A DNA stretch of 64,000 nucleotides from contig WAID01000007.1 in the NCBI GenBank assembly GCA_016584495.1, positions 186,001 to 250,000 of the forward strand, written 5' to 3'. The notes beneath the pieces are model-generated. The model was not told the origin of the DNA. It did no database searches and saw only the letters and a program-made list of their open reading frames with translations. Position numbers and translations under genes: made by a program. Below, one piece after another: positions 9,949 through 21,059 of the stretch (positions are counted from its first letter, which is position 1; every line of letters begins with the position of its first letter). The stretch comes from Celoporthe dispersa. Its lineage: Eukaryota > Ascomycota > Sordariomycetes > Diaporthales > Cryphonectriaceae.

Positions 9949-11981
9949 CTTGGCAAGAGTATCGGCAGGTCTGAAGGTGATTTATTGGTCCGGGAAGAGG
10001 GAGAAGAGGATAATATCTCGTAGGTAGACGGTGGTTTTTGGTTTTTTTTTTGGAGGGGGGGGGGGATTCTGGTAGTAGTTGTTGTTGTTGTCAGCAGAAA
10101 GACCAAGCAGCACAGAGGCAGCAGCAATGAGGTATAAAAAGGAGGAGCAAGGTTGGAATCTGCTTGGTGGCGTGTTGGTGGGGCGGAGGGGTCGAGCTGC
10201 TGAGTCGCAGCGAGGTGAAAATTGCGATCTGATGGGTTGAGGTGTTTCTGAGATGAGCGATAGAAACTCCGGGTACCCTGTTCTTGGGACCTGCGAACGG
10301 TGCTAGGCCCGTCTCCCCTCCCAGAAAGGTTATGACACACAAGATAGTCCACTGTGGGAGGAAGGGTGGGTTAAGTGGGTTTGAGACATCGAATATGAGG
10401 TCAACGGCCAGGCGAGACGCTTGTCTCCCCTCAGGCCAGAGCATGATCGAGGCCGAGGACGCTGTAGACTGTCCCATCCAACAGCCCGCCAGCAGCTGCT
10501 GTGTCTGTCATGGCGGGGTAATTTCGAATGCGGCGGAGACGGGACGTGACCCTGCAGGAGCACAACAGGGCGACTTACAAGCTGGGTGTCCAATTGATCA
10601 CGACAAGACGCGATAGGCAGGCTGCTTGAAATAGTTGAGTCAGGCTTACCAGACGTGTTCAGAAGTTTGTGGGAATATTGTCGTCGGTGTTGAATGGGCA
10701 GCAGGGCGCACAGCTGAGGGGGAGGAGAGACGGGAGTGAGGGTAGAGAGCGAAAGGTGGGGTTCAAATTTGTTTAATACGTCGTCATAGCCTCCAGCGTC
10801 CCAGGCCCCCCCCCCAAACTGCCTCTCAATACCCGTGGGCCGAGCAACCCCGCCATCACCCAGCGTCTCGGGACAATTACTGGGAGGAACCACCGGAATG
10901 TTTCGGAACCTCACCCTCGCCATGTCTTGATATATAGAATACATGGTAGGTTCTGGTAAGAAGTTGACATGGACACTGCATCTTGCATGCGGATGCAAAG
11001 GGCTGCGCGCGCCTAGGCACGGGAACTATGCCTGGTATTACGGGCCTGCAGGGCACGTCTGAGGTATATTCTATTCGGTCTCTTGCCGAACATACAGTTC
11101 GATAGAAATGTCGGTGCTTTTTACGGACCGAATGGTCTCCTTGCAAGTCGTATGTTAAGGGGGGCTCTGGGCACTCGAGAGCACTGGAGCTGGAGTGTTG
11201 CAGGTCAGGCCATGTCTCTCGTGATCCAGACTCGAGGTCTGGGTTTGAACCTGAGCATGAGCCTTCAGTCTGAGGCTGACAGCCAGGATGCAACCCAAAA
11301 ACCTTGCCAGCCCCCTGTGAGATCTTTCTTGCTGCCAAAATCGTTGTTTGACATGTAGTGTTTATCATCAAGGGTCTGCGCACACAAACCAAGACACATT
11401 ATGCCATGAGAATCAATTCCACAGCAGATATTGTGAACAACAAACCTGTCATAGCAAGGCGTGGGAAGAAAGACTCCACACAGAGAACTTTCTTTCTGGA
11501 AAGGAAAAAAAAAAAAATAGAAAGTGCTTGTAAGCATAGCGAAAGTTGTCTCCATGCATTCTGCAGCAAGACAGACAGAGGTATGTTCATGTGCTCCCCG
11601 ATCCTGAGAGGGCCTGGAGCATGGTGAGGATCGTGTCTGGTCTGCCCCAATGATTCATCAATTGGCGCCCCAAAGTGAAAGGCACTGGGTGCCCAGGCGG
11701 TGCAGGGAGAGCACAGACCACCACCATCGGCAACAAGCCCCCAGCGCCTCGGCTACATGAAGCACCAGACTTCAATAAGCAGCATCTGATTGGCCAGCTT
11801 CTTGGCAGTTCCGAATCCTCGTCGAGCTAGACAGCGAGCAACATCTTCGTTACCCAAAACCAACTTCCCAAACCCGCTGCTGCTGATTTGCTGTGTCACC
11901 AGCTTGCAGGACGAGAGGTTGTGGTTTGGACCTGGATTGAAACACTGCTCCTGATCTGTACATTAGGATCCACAACCCAAG
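9949..11981. other. Divergent intergenic region between FBA1 and SDH1
   Basis: The 2,033-base spacer must carry the promoters of two highly expressed metabolic genes transcribed away from each other. Next to FBA1 are a T run and a G run (10038-10066) and GTT triplets (10077-10090), giving a pyrimidine/CAA-rich FBA1 leader. Open frames here (for example 10330-10998 -, 10877-11392 -) show no domain and switch composition within a frame. I see no gene and no tRNA; a GGGTTTGAACC string at 11239-11249 lacks the stems of one. Confidence 0.5.
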
Positions 11982-14458
11982 ATGGCCTCTACAATGTCAA
12001 TGAGGAGGCTCGCGACTGTAAGCTGCCCTCTTCTCCCCTTGGCCTTGTCCACAGAGCTGCCCCGGAATTGAACACCCTCGTCGGCCCTCAGGTCGAGCCA
12101 GACGCTGATGATGAGGTCAATAGTTGTCGCGCCTTCCCAGAACACAGGCAAGAAGGGCCTTCTCTTCGACCCCAGCAGCAGGTAAGCAGAATCCCCCTCC
12201 CCTTGTCCTCCTTCACGAGACCGCGTCTTCGCCCTCTTCTTCCGTCGCGTGCGCCCATTGTGTGCTGATCTGTCTGGCTTATAGCCAAAATCTTCGCAAA
12301 CCAGCCATTACGCGCCAAGGAGGCGTCTCCTTTCGTCAGCACCAAGTACCCCGTCATAGTACGTCGACCCCTTCTCAAGCTCTCTGCAGAGACCCCCCAG
12401 CGACACGCGCAGACGGCCGATTGACACTGGGCTTCGAACAGGATCACGAATACGATGCGATCGTCGTCGGCGCCGGTGGTTCTGGCCTCCGTGCCGCCTT
12501 TGGCCTTGCAGAGTCAGGCATGAAGACTGCATGCATCTCGAAGCTCTTCCCCACGAGAAGTCATACCGTCGCGGCACAGGGAGGCGTGAACGCAGCCCTC
12601 GGTGGGTCCAGACCTCTCTTTCTGTCTCGCCTAACCCCAGAGCTCGAGGGACTAAGAGGTCGGCAGGAAACATGCACGAGGACGACTGGAGGTGGCACAT
12701 GTACGACACGGTCAAGGGCTCAGACTGGCTGGGAGACCAAGACGCCATCCACTACATGACCCGCGAGGCACCTGCGTCCATCATCGAGCTCGAGAACTAC
12801 GGCTGCCCCTTCTCCAGGACCGAGGATGGAAAGATGTACGTGGCAGCCGCCCCTCCTCCTTGCTCGTCCAGAGGGCCCCTACCCCCGGGCCCGGCACCTC
12901 TGACTGCCTCTCTAGTTACCAGCGCGCCTTTGGTGGCCAGTCGCAGAAGTACGGCAAGGGCGGCCAGGCTTACCGATGCTGCGCTGCTGCCGACCGGACC
13001 GGCCACGCACTCCTGCACACCCTCTACGGCCAGTCCCTCCGGCACAACACCAACTACTTCATCGAGTACTTCGCCATCGACCTGATCATGGAGGACGGCG
13101 AGTGCCGAGGTGTCTTGGCCTACAACCAGGAGGACGGAACCCTGCACCGGTTCATGGCGAACAACACGGTCCTGGCCACCGGCGGCTACGGCCGCGCGTA
13201 TTTCAGCTGCACCTCTGCGCACACGTGCACGGGTGATGGTATGGCCATGGTCGCCCGCGCCGGCCTGCCCAACCAGGACCTCGAGTTCGTCCAGTTCCAC
13301 CCTACGGGTATCTACGGCGCCGGCTGCCTGATCACGGAGGGCTCCCGCGGCGAGGGTGGTTACCTCCCTCAACTCGGAGGGCGAGCGGTTCATGGAGCGG
13401 TACGCGCCCACGGCCAAGGATCTGGCCTCGCGCGATGTCGTCTCCCGGTCGATGACCATGGAGATCCGTGACGGCCGTGGCGTCGGCCCCGAGAAGGACC
13501 ACATCTACCTCCAGCTGAGCCACCTGCCCGCCGAGATCCTCCACGAGCGCCTGCCCGGCATCTCCGAGACGGCCAGCATCTTCGCCGGTGTCGACGTCAC
13601 CAAGCAGCCCATCCCCGTCCTGCCCACGGTGCACTACAACATGGGCGGCATCCCCACGCGGTACACGGGCGAGGTCATCACCGTCGACGAGCAGGGCAAC
13701 GACAAGGTTGTGCCCGGCCTGTTCGCCTGTGGCGAGGCCGCCTGCGTGTCGGTCCACGGTGCCAACCGCCTGGGCGCCAACTCCCTGCTCGACCTGGTCG
13801 TGTTCGGCCGTGCTGTGGCGCACACGATCTCGGAGAAGTTCACCCCGGGCGCCAAGCACAAGCCCATCAGCGCGGATGCCGGTGCTGCGTCCATCGAGGC
13901 CCTGGATCAGATCCGAACCTCGGACGGGCCCAAGAGCACGGCCGAGATCCGCCTGGCCATGCAGAAGACCATGCAGACGGACGTCAGCGTGTTCCGGCAG
14001 CAGGAGAGCCTGGACGAGGGTGTGCGCAAGATTAACGAGGTCGACCAGACGTTCAGCCAGGTCGGCATCAAGGACCGCAGCATGATCTGGAACTCGGACC
14101 TGGTCGAGACCCTGGAGCTGAGGAACCTCCTGACCTGCGCGTGAGTAACGAGGCTCCCCCACCCCCCTACAAGACCCTCCGAGACTTGTTTCTTGGACGT
14201 GGACACAAGTGAATAACCATCTCCTCTCTTCTCTACAGTACGCAAACTGCCGTCTCTGCTGCCAACCGCAAGGAGTCCCGCGGTGCCCACGCCCGTGAGG
14301 ACTACCCCGAGCGTGACGACGAGAACTGGATGAAGCACACGCTGTCGTTCCAGAAGAAGCCACACGGCAAGGTCGAGCTGGGCTACAGGAACGTCATCGG
14401 CCACACACTGGACGAGGCCGAGTGCAAGGCCGTGCCGCCGTTCAAGCGTGTGTACTAA
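11982..14458 (+). CDS. SDH1: Succinate dehydrogenase flavoprotein subunit
   Basis: The product is the FAD subunit of mitochondrial complex II, oxidising succinate to fumarate. Seven exons are inferred (11982-12017, 12124-12181, 12285-12358, 12442-12601, 12667-12835, 12916-14140, 14239-14458); all junction phases fit and the corrected protein is 646 residues (yeast 640). The N-terminus MASTMSMRRLAT ... RRAFSSTPAA is a mitochondrial presequence. DAIVVGAGGSGLRAA binds FAD, TRSHTVAAQGG carries the His for covalent FAD, and HPTGIYGAGCLITEGSRGEGG and ACVSVHGANRLGANSLLD line the active site. The fourth intron uses donor GTACGT so that KIYQRAFGG is restored. One extra C at 13366-13368 breaks the frame right after RGEGGYL; SEGERFMERYAP then continues in the shifted frame. 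A real null allele is hard to reconcile with an obligate respirer, so an assembly error is likely. Confidence 0.95.
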
Positions 14459-15050
14459 GAGCAAAAGGAAGAATGGTCTGTAATGACGTAAAGAGTACGA
14501 TGGGAGCAAATTAGACTGTGGGAGCTGGCACGAACAGCAAGGACGGCGAAATGGGCCTCCGTGGACTTCCTCATACACATACCAGACATACCTCGAGCAT
14601 GTACGACGGGCCCTTGTGTCTGGTCCAAACAACATCTGGTGGCGTGAGGCTTCGAGTGGAAAAGGGTCCTCGAGGCCTCGGGACATATCTGAGGGGTGGT
14701 CGGAGTGCGAAGAGAAGGCCGAGAAGGTGGGTAAGGAATGAGGGCGAAGAAGGAAGTGTATTCTTTGTAATGCCATTCTCGGCGTTGCGTACACACGTCG
14801 GTGTGTAAGATCTTGATGTCGTCTGTAGCGAATGGAGTTGAAGATGATCTTGAGTTGTATCGTGTGACTGATGCAATGCTTCTCGATGTGATCTCTCTCT
14901 AAATGACCTTCCGGTTATGTTTTGATTACTTCCAGCTTGCCTAGACTTTTCCAACAAGTACGTCAATATGTATATGCATCTATCTACCATGGGTATCTAT
15001 CTTCTTATCCAAAAACAATTGCTATTTATATACACATTCTCTTTCCCAGA
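14459..15050. other. Convergent spacer between SDH1 and the GT90 gene
   Basis: Two converging 3' ends share this 592-base spacer. It is relatively AT-rich toward 14950-15050, as expected for 3' UTR and polyadenylation signals. No gene is seen; ORFs here are antisense extensions of the flanking genes. Confidence 0.5.
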
Positions 15051-18000
15051 TCACGCACTGAAGCCTATCTGCTCGCGTGAATCATCCAGGAGCCTCCCCC
15101 ACTCGAGCAGCAGACGAAACATGTACACCTGCATGTCCTCCTGCCTCAACGCCCTAAGCGCCCAGCTTCTTCCCTCTCCCGCGATGGACTCGGCCAGAGA
15201 CATGCTGGGGGCTCCTCTCCCTCCGCTGTCTCCTCTCTTGCTTCGCCGCCGCCCCTCACAAACCTGACCGCGTCCCAGATCCCACCCAGGCTCACATCCA
15301 CAGGAACATAGTGAGCCCAGCCGTGCAGGCGCTCGTCCACCCATGTGCGGAACAGGCTCGCCCTGTACACCAGGCTCTTGCTGCGCAGGAAGGGTATGAA
15401 CCGGCCAGAGAAGCCTGCGCCGTCGAGGTCGACGAGGTGGCGGTAGGCCCAGTGGTCCTGGAAGTCGATGCTGCCGGCTGTCGGCTGGGCGGTCGAGGCG
15501 CCGTAGAAGGTGGACGTCTCCGCCAGGCAGTCTGCCTCGTCACAGCGGGAAAAGGCGCCCACGAAGGAGACGTTGGCCACGGGCTGGGATGGCGATGATG
15601 AGGCTGCGGTGGAGGCCAGGGAGCGCGCCATGCTGACAAACCGCGCCCGCAGGTACCCAGGCCAGGTCTGGCCCCTGGCGAAGCCATCGGTAGCCGACCC
15701 GCGCCAGAACACCACGTCAGCCTTGTCGGCCCACTCCGGGTCCCGCGCCGAAGGGTCCAGGTCGACCTTGCCGACAAAGTTCCAGGGGCTGGGGACGAGC
15801 ATGTCGCTGAAGGCCCGCCCGCGCGGGCCTGGCTGAAGATGGGCATGGCGTGTCGGGTCACGGCGAAGGCGCCTGGGTTGAGGAGGAAGCCGTGGAGGTT
15901 CGCCAGGTCGGGGCGGCCGCACAGGTCTGCGCCGTCGTCACCAGACAGGACGGGGCCGCTGCGGGCGCCGGGGTAGACGACTGCGCTGTCCGTCCACCTG
16001 TGCTGCCTCGCCGGGCTGGACGGCGGACACGCCGGCGCGACGAAGGCGTCATAGATGGGCAGCCTGCCGCGCTCGGAAAAATACTCGGAAAAGGGCGCAC
16101 GGTCGTCCTGCGTGAGATGCAGCCACGCGTCCGACCAGGGAGGCGAGACCTCGGCGCTGAACGACGACCGCAGCGGCCGTCCGGCATCCCTCGAGCGGGC
16201 GAGCCTTGTCCGCGCCAGATCCCCCGCCCCCACGTGCTCCCAGAAGGTCTCGTATGTCATCACGACCCGGCTCTCGTCGTCCAGGTTGAAGGCCAGGTCC
16301 ATGTCCGGCAGGTGCGCCGCGAACGGCTCGATCATGGCGCGGTAGCCTTCCATCATCCACCTGTGCGTGCCCGGGGTCAGGTCGCTCAGCGAGCAGGTGT
16401 GGTTCTGTATCCTGAGCCCGCCTATCCCCAGGTGTGTCTGCCCCATGAGGTGGCTCGTCCGGGCGCGGAGGTCGGCGGGAGACAGGCCCCAGAAGGGCCG
16501 GAGGTCGGAGTGGATCTGGTCGAAGGCGTCGATGACGGGGGGAGCTGTGCTGCGTCGCGAAGGCGTACCACTTGTCAAAGTGAGGCGGGGGAGGTATGCC
16601 GTACCGGTGCTTATACTCGGCCACGGCCTCGTGGAGGTTTTGGCTCTGGTGGGCGGCCGAGATCCACGCGTCAGAGGCCCGGCGGGCGGATGCGATCAGG
16701 GCGTGCGCGTCCAGGTCGGGAGAAGAGGCCAGCGAGAGCCGCACCAGGCCGATCCAGAGGAACAGCACCATACCCGCGAAGGCGCCCGTCAGCCGCTTCC
16801 TGTAGTCCAGCCTGTCTCCCGCCGACAGCCTCAGCACCTCGCCGTCGAGATGCGCCGCCTCGCGGCCCAGAACAGCGAGAGCGCCGACCGCCAGAGCGCC
16901 CAGGGCCAGGGGCCATAAGGCGGGCTGGGGAGTGATGCGGGCGGCGCCGCGCTCGCCGGCGAGCCATATATCATAAAAGGAGGAGACGGCGGCGGCGGCA
17001 CTGCAGAGACAGAGGGTGCTGGCCGTCATGTGGTGGGCAAGGAGGCTCGTGCCCGTCAGGAGCACGAGGCTGGCGGCGAGGCTGTCCAGCACCAGGTGCC
17101 TGAGGGCCAGGCCGCGGATGGACGGGGCTGCCACCAGCTCCCTGAAGCTTGTGGTCGAGGCTGGTGCCGAGAGGACGAGAGCAGGCACATGGCTGCCGCC
17201 GCGAGCAGGAAGTCCCCTGCTAGGTTCACCCGGCTGCTGCTGCTGCTGCTGCTGCTGGAGACAGGAACGGATGACCCGACTGCCGCTGTGGTGGCGGCGG
17301 CGGTGGTGGTAGTGGTGGTGGTCTGCTGCTGCCGTCGTGTCCTCCTCGCGACCAGCAGGACGAGAATAGTGTCGAGGCCGAGCGTGGCAGCCTGGGGGCC
17401 CACACCAGGGCTCAGCCACCCCGTGTGTACAGGACAGACTGCTCCGGTGGACGACTGCAGCGAGGCGAGGCTGCGGCTGGCCAGGACCGCCCAGCCCACG
17501 GCACAGGCTATGTACTGGAGGCTGGGGCGCCGGTCTGCCTCATGCTGGTCTGTCTGTTCGGCCCTCTTGACCCAAGGGGAGGAGGGTAGGGTGTCGACCT
17601 GCTTCGACGCCGCCAGCTGCACATAATCTCCCTCGTCCGGCTGCTGACGTGGGAGATATCGTTCCGCCACGAGAACAAGGGCGAGGAGGAACGTCTGCAA
17701 CAACAACAATCCCCAATCAGCACATCGCTTCTTCCCTTCAGGATGATTGAAGACCAAGACTTACATATGCTCCCGGAACGGTACATTGTGACCACCACAA
17801 CGTCTGCCGGAACAAGAAAGCCCTAGCAACCAGGCAAGCCGGTATGGCCAGGGCTTGTGACAGTCCCCACACGGAGCGGTGCCGCAGCAAGGAGCGGACG
17901 TAGTGGGCTGGTGAGATGCGCTCACGGGTGCCGCCGCCGCCCCCGCCGTGCCATCTACTGTAGAAGAGGAGGGCGAGGCCGGTCCAGAGGAAAGTGAGGG

Positions 18001-18278
18001 CGGATAGGACGATTGGTCGCTCTGGGGTTCAGTGTCAGCGGTGTATATATATATATATATGTGCATGACATAACTCTGAATAAAGGCGGGTGTCTTTCTT
18101 TAATGCTGGAAGTACTCACCAAAGGAAGAGGATATGTAGTATCGCGACGAGAGGAACAACGTCCCCACGAGGAAGACACTACAACAGTCCAGAGTTAGCC
18201 GGTACACACTTCCCAAAAAAGAAAGAAGAGGGAAAAAAACAAGCCTCACAAAAATAAAACTGTTCCCCCCATGATCAT
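15051..18278 (-). CDS. GT90 (CAP10-like) glycosyltransferase with N-terminal polytopic membrane domain
   Basis: The C-terminal half (about residues 485-990) is a family 90 glycosyltransferase related to cryptococcal CAP10/CXT1 xylosyltransferases: KWYAFATQ, PDMDLAFNLDDESRV, FSDMLVPSPWNFV, DVVFWRGSATDG, FVGAFSRCD, KSLVYRASLFRTWVDERL and EDMQVYMFRLLLEWGRLL all fit. The N-terminal about 430 residues hold some ten hydrophobic helices, so the enzyme is a multi-pass Golgi or ER protein. Four exons are inferred: 18278-18250, 18178-18120, 18021-17765 and 17694-15051, with introns of 71, 98 and 70 bases; phases fit and the start MIMGGTVLFF opens the first helix. Exon 4 needs four one-base corrections: about 17180-17185 (missing), G6 16537-16542 (extra), about 15811-15822 (missing) and G5 15207-15211 (missing). 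Corrected length is 996. Four shifts in one gene leave a pseudogene possible. Sugar and acceptor are unknown. Confidence 0.78.
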
Positions 18279-19646
18279 CACAGCCGAGAAAAAGAACTCC
18301 TCCGCAACATATGCAGCTCGACAAATGGGCGGGTGGCTTTAGCACATCGCCCGAGTAGCAAGAGGATATAAGCTGTATGGTATGTATAATAGAACAAGAT
18401 GTCCAGAGGACTGACTGGCGATACACACACACACACACACCTACACACACGCTTTTACGAACAAAGTATAGCAGAAATGTACCTGGGAGGAGAAGAAGGA
18501 AGAATACAGCTTTGTAGGGGAAGGGAAACACGGACACGGACAGGCACGTAAGATAATTCTACGCCATATGCTGACACACAGAAAATAAGAAACAGGGCCT
18601 GCCTGGGGAAACGAACACACAACAGAGAAAAATCCTCCCGCTCGCATCCATCAGGCTCGTGGCGGCGGCTCAGCCAGGCATGCATGCTGCCCTGCCGCAG
18701 CAGCAGCCGAGCCAGCTCCTCCTCCCCCTCCTCTGTCTGAGCGACCAACCGACCAACCAACCAGCCACCGCAGCGTCAGACATGCATGCATGCCCAGACT
18801 TTCTCTTTTTTCCCCTACTGGCCTGCTTGTCGCTCTATCTACATTGGCGGCCCCCCTCTTCCCTCTCTCTCTGTCTCTCTCTCAAACAAATGACGGCAGG
18901 TTTACGGAGTACTGGATGGATGGACGCTAGTAGGTGGCTTGGTTTGTGATGTGTCTGAGAAAATATCCCTCACACGTAACTTGGATTTTTTTTTCTTCTT
19001 CTTTTTCAATCTACTTTTTTTTTCAATCTTTACAAAACAGAAAAATGATTCAGGTGACAATCATGCTCTCTTATCAGAGAATTCAATAGGTAATTATGGC
19101 TCCGCGTGAGAGATAGATGGCGAGCCACGACCGCGACCAAAGTTGCCATACCCTCAACCACACCCTCGGAACCAGTGTCATGTTTTTTCTTCCCTTCTTT
19201 ATTTTAAAGCTAAGCACCACCAACCTGGAACCTAACGGCTGGCATACCCGAGCGAGAGACTTTAGCTGTTTTCAGTGCACCTGTGTGATGATCTCTATAG
19301 CAGGGCTCCCGGGGGGATGGCCGCCCTCCTCGCCGTACTAAAAGATGACATTGACGTAATTAAATTTCATTGGGGATTTCCCGTGTCTGGGCTGGCTGGG
19401 TGCGGATACCAATGGGGGAGTTGCGCCAGTTCTGCGGTCAGCAGCAACCCGCCGTTTTTTTTTCTTTCTTTCTCCCAACACAGCAGGGAGAGAGGAGAGG
19501 GTCTCTCTCTTGGCTGGGCTGTACCGTGATCTACAGCAGCAGCACATGTGGTCAGGGGAGGAAGGGGGGAAAGGTGATCCTGCAGGAAGGAGGGTGAGTT
19601 CAGCCCGTCAGCAGGATGGACCACAGGTGGAGAGTCCCCTGGGACC

Positions 19647-19670
19647 TTTTTTTTTTTTTTTTTTTTTTTT
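19647..19670. repeat. T24 homopolymer
   Basis: An uninterrupted run of 24 T on the + strand. It is flanked by ordinary sequence, not by a recognisable retroposon body or target-site duplication, so a poly(A) insertion scar is possible but unproven. The run length itself is likely imprecise given the indel pattern of this assembly. Confidence 0.9.
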
Positions 19671-20834
19671 GGCTGGCGTTTCCCCTTGGCTGGAAAGGGA
19701 CCCCCGGCCAGTGATTCAGAAACATCTGTCTGCCTAAATGCGAAGACCCAGGTCATGCATTCACCATCTCGTCGGTCGCCAGGGCCATGTTGTCTATTGT
19801 TGTCGAGCCCCCCCCCCCCAACACGATCATATACCACTTGGCTATATAGCAGACCCAATCGTGAGTGTGGAGGTGTCATCGCATTCTCTGGTGCTGTGCC
19901 GGCCTGGCTTTCCTCCTCGGACGAGAACATGTCCTTGGGCTTCTTCTGGCACATATGGCGAGACGTCCCTTGGCCCGACGGGATTGCTGGGGGCGGCTGT
20001 GTGGATCTCTGTATGTTCTCGAGATGCTTCGCGGGTCTGTCGTAGACCCCTATAGGCCCAGCCTCGACGATACTCGTGGCTGGATGCAGAGCAAGCACCT
20101 CACCCGCGATCACCTGGCGGAGGGTCTCTGCCTCGGCCTCGAGCGCAGAACTGAAGCCCTCTGGATCTCGGATGAGCTTCCTCGGGGTCTGGGAGCAGCA
20201 ACGAGAGCTCCGGGCAGGCTGGAAGGCAGAACAAGAATACAAGTAGAATAAATAATAGGAGCCCACCAAATGTTACACATCACAAGGACGGGCGCTCGCA
20301 GGTTTGGGGGGGGAGGGCGGGGAGGAAGCGAGCGGGATCCTTCCCGAGACGGCGTGCCCTCCTCACCTATCTAGGTCTGTCTCGAGTGCTGTCTGACGGC
20401 ATGACACCCTTGGTGAGGAGGGTGGGCGTGCGGCCATGTCAGTCATCCGCCCGTCGCTCAGTCAGACTGTCTTGTTGTCAGGGTGTGATGCCACGTGAAC
20501 CAACCACCCAGGCAGTAAGTAAACTTGAGTACTTTATAGGTGTCTTTTTATGCCGGCCCCTCTCTCTCACCGATCCAATGCTCGGTATCGCTCGGTATGG
20601 GGACCCTCCGTGAGGGAAAGCTCGGTGGTAACAACTCTATTCAGTGTTCCTACTTCTACAGAGAGCACGACAACAGGGAGAACTGCACGCAGAGAGGCAC
20701 GAGAGGGATCGTGAAGGCGGGGAGAACACGACATGGGAGATGCACACACACACACACTCACACAGAGGAACTAGCAGTGGGAGGAAAAAACGTGGAACGC
20801 TGATTGATGACGTGGTAGTCTAAGATGCAGCTGC

Positions 20835-20864
20835 GATGCGATGCGATGCAATGCGATGCGATGC
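20835..20864. repeat. (GATGC)6 pentanucleotide repeat
   Basis: Six tandem GATGC units with one A-for-G change in the fourth. It lies about 200 bases beyond the stop of the gene at 21060-25963, probably in its 3' UTR as GCATC repeats. Confidence 0.9.
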
Positions 20865-21059
20865 ATGTCAGGTCTCGGTCCTGACCTCGGTGGGGGGGGG
20901 GGCGGGCCCTCAACAGAACAACCAATACCACCACCTCTCTGCCCCCCCCCCTCATCACCACGGTGACGCCCGGCAGCCTCCAACAGACGAGATGGCCCTG
21001 CTCTGCTGCGGGTCTGGCGACGGCAGGATGCACTCGGGCCACCGGAGGGAGACGGCCCA

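Larger units (their letters stand above)
18279..21059. other. Spacer upstream of the GT90 gene, gene-free
   Basis: It contains the GT90 promoter (left side) and the 3' region of the unknown gene at 21060. A (CA)n tract sits at about 18424-18440 and CATG repeats at 18780-18792. Open frames on both strands near 19740-20269 show no domain I know and overlap each other, so I do not call a gene. Confidence 0.45.

Noticed and set aside
9519..10352. 277-codon - strand ORF across the FBA1 5' end
   Set aside because: Shifted frame of FBA1 extended into its leader; Ser/Pro/Thr-rich shadow composition.
11230..11252. T-loop-like GGGTTTGAACC string suggesting a tRNA
   Set aside because: No acceptor, D or anticodon stems fit around it.
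19640..19680. T24 run as the poly(A) scar of a retroelement
   Set aside because: No element body, ORF or target-site duplication was visible on either side.
19367..20269. 903-base open frame on the - strand, overlapped by + strand frames 19738-20055 and 19865-20251
   Set aside because: It reads through the T24 run as poly-Lys, has no domain I recognise and competes with equally open antisense frames. A short exon near 20050-20250 cannot be excluded without transcripts.
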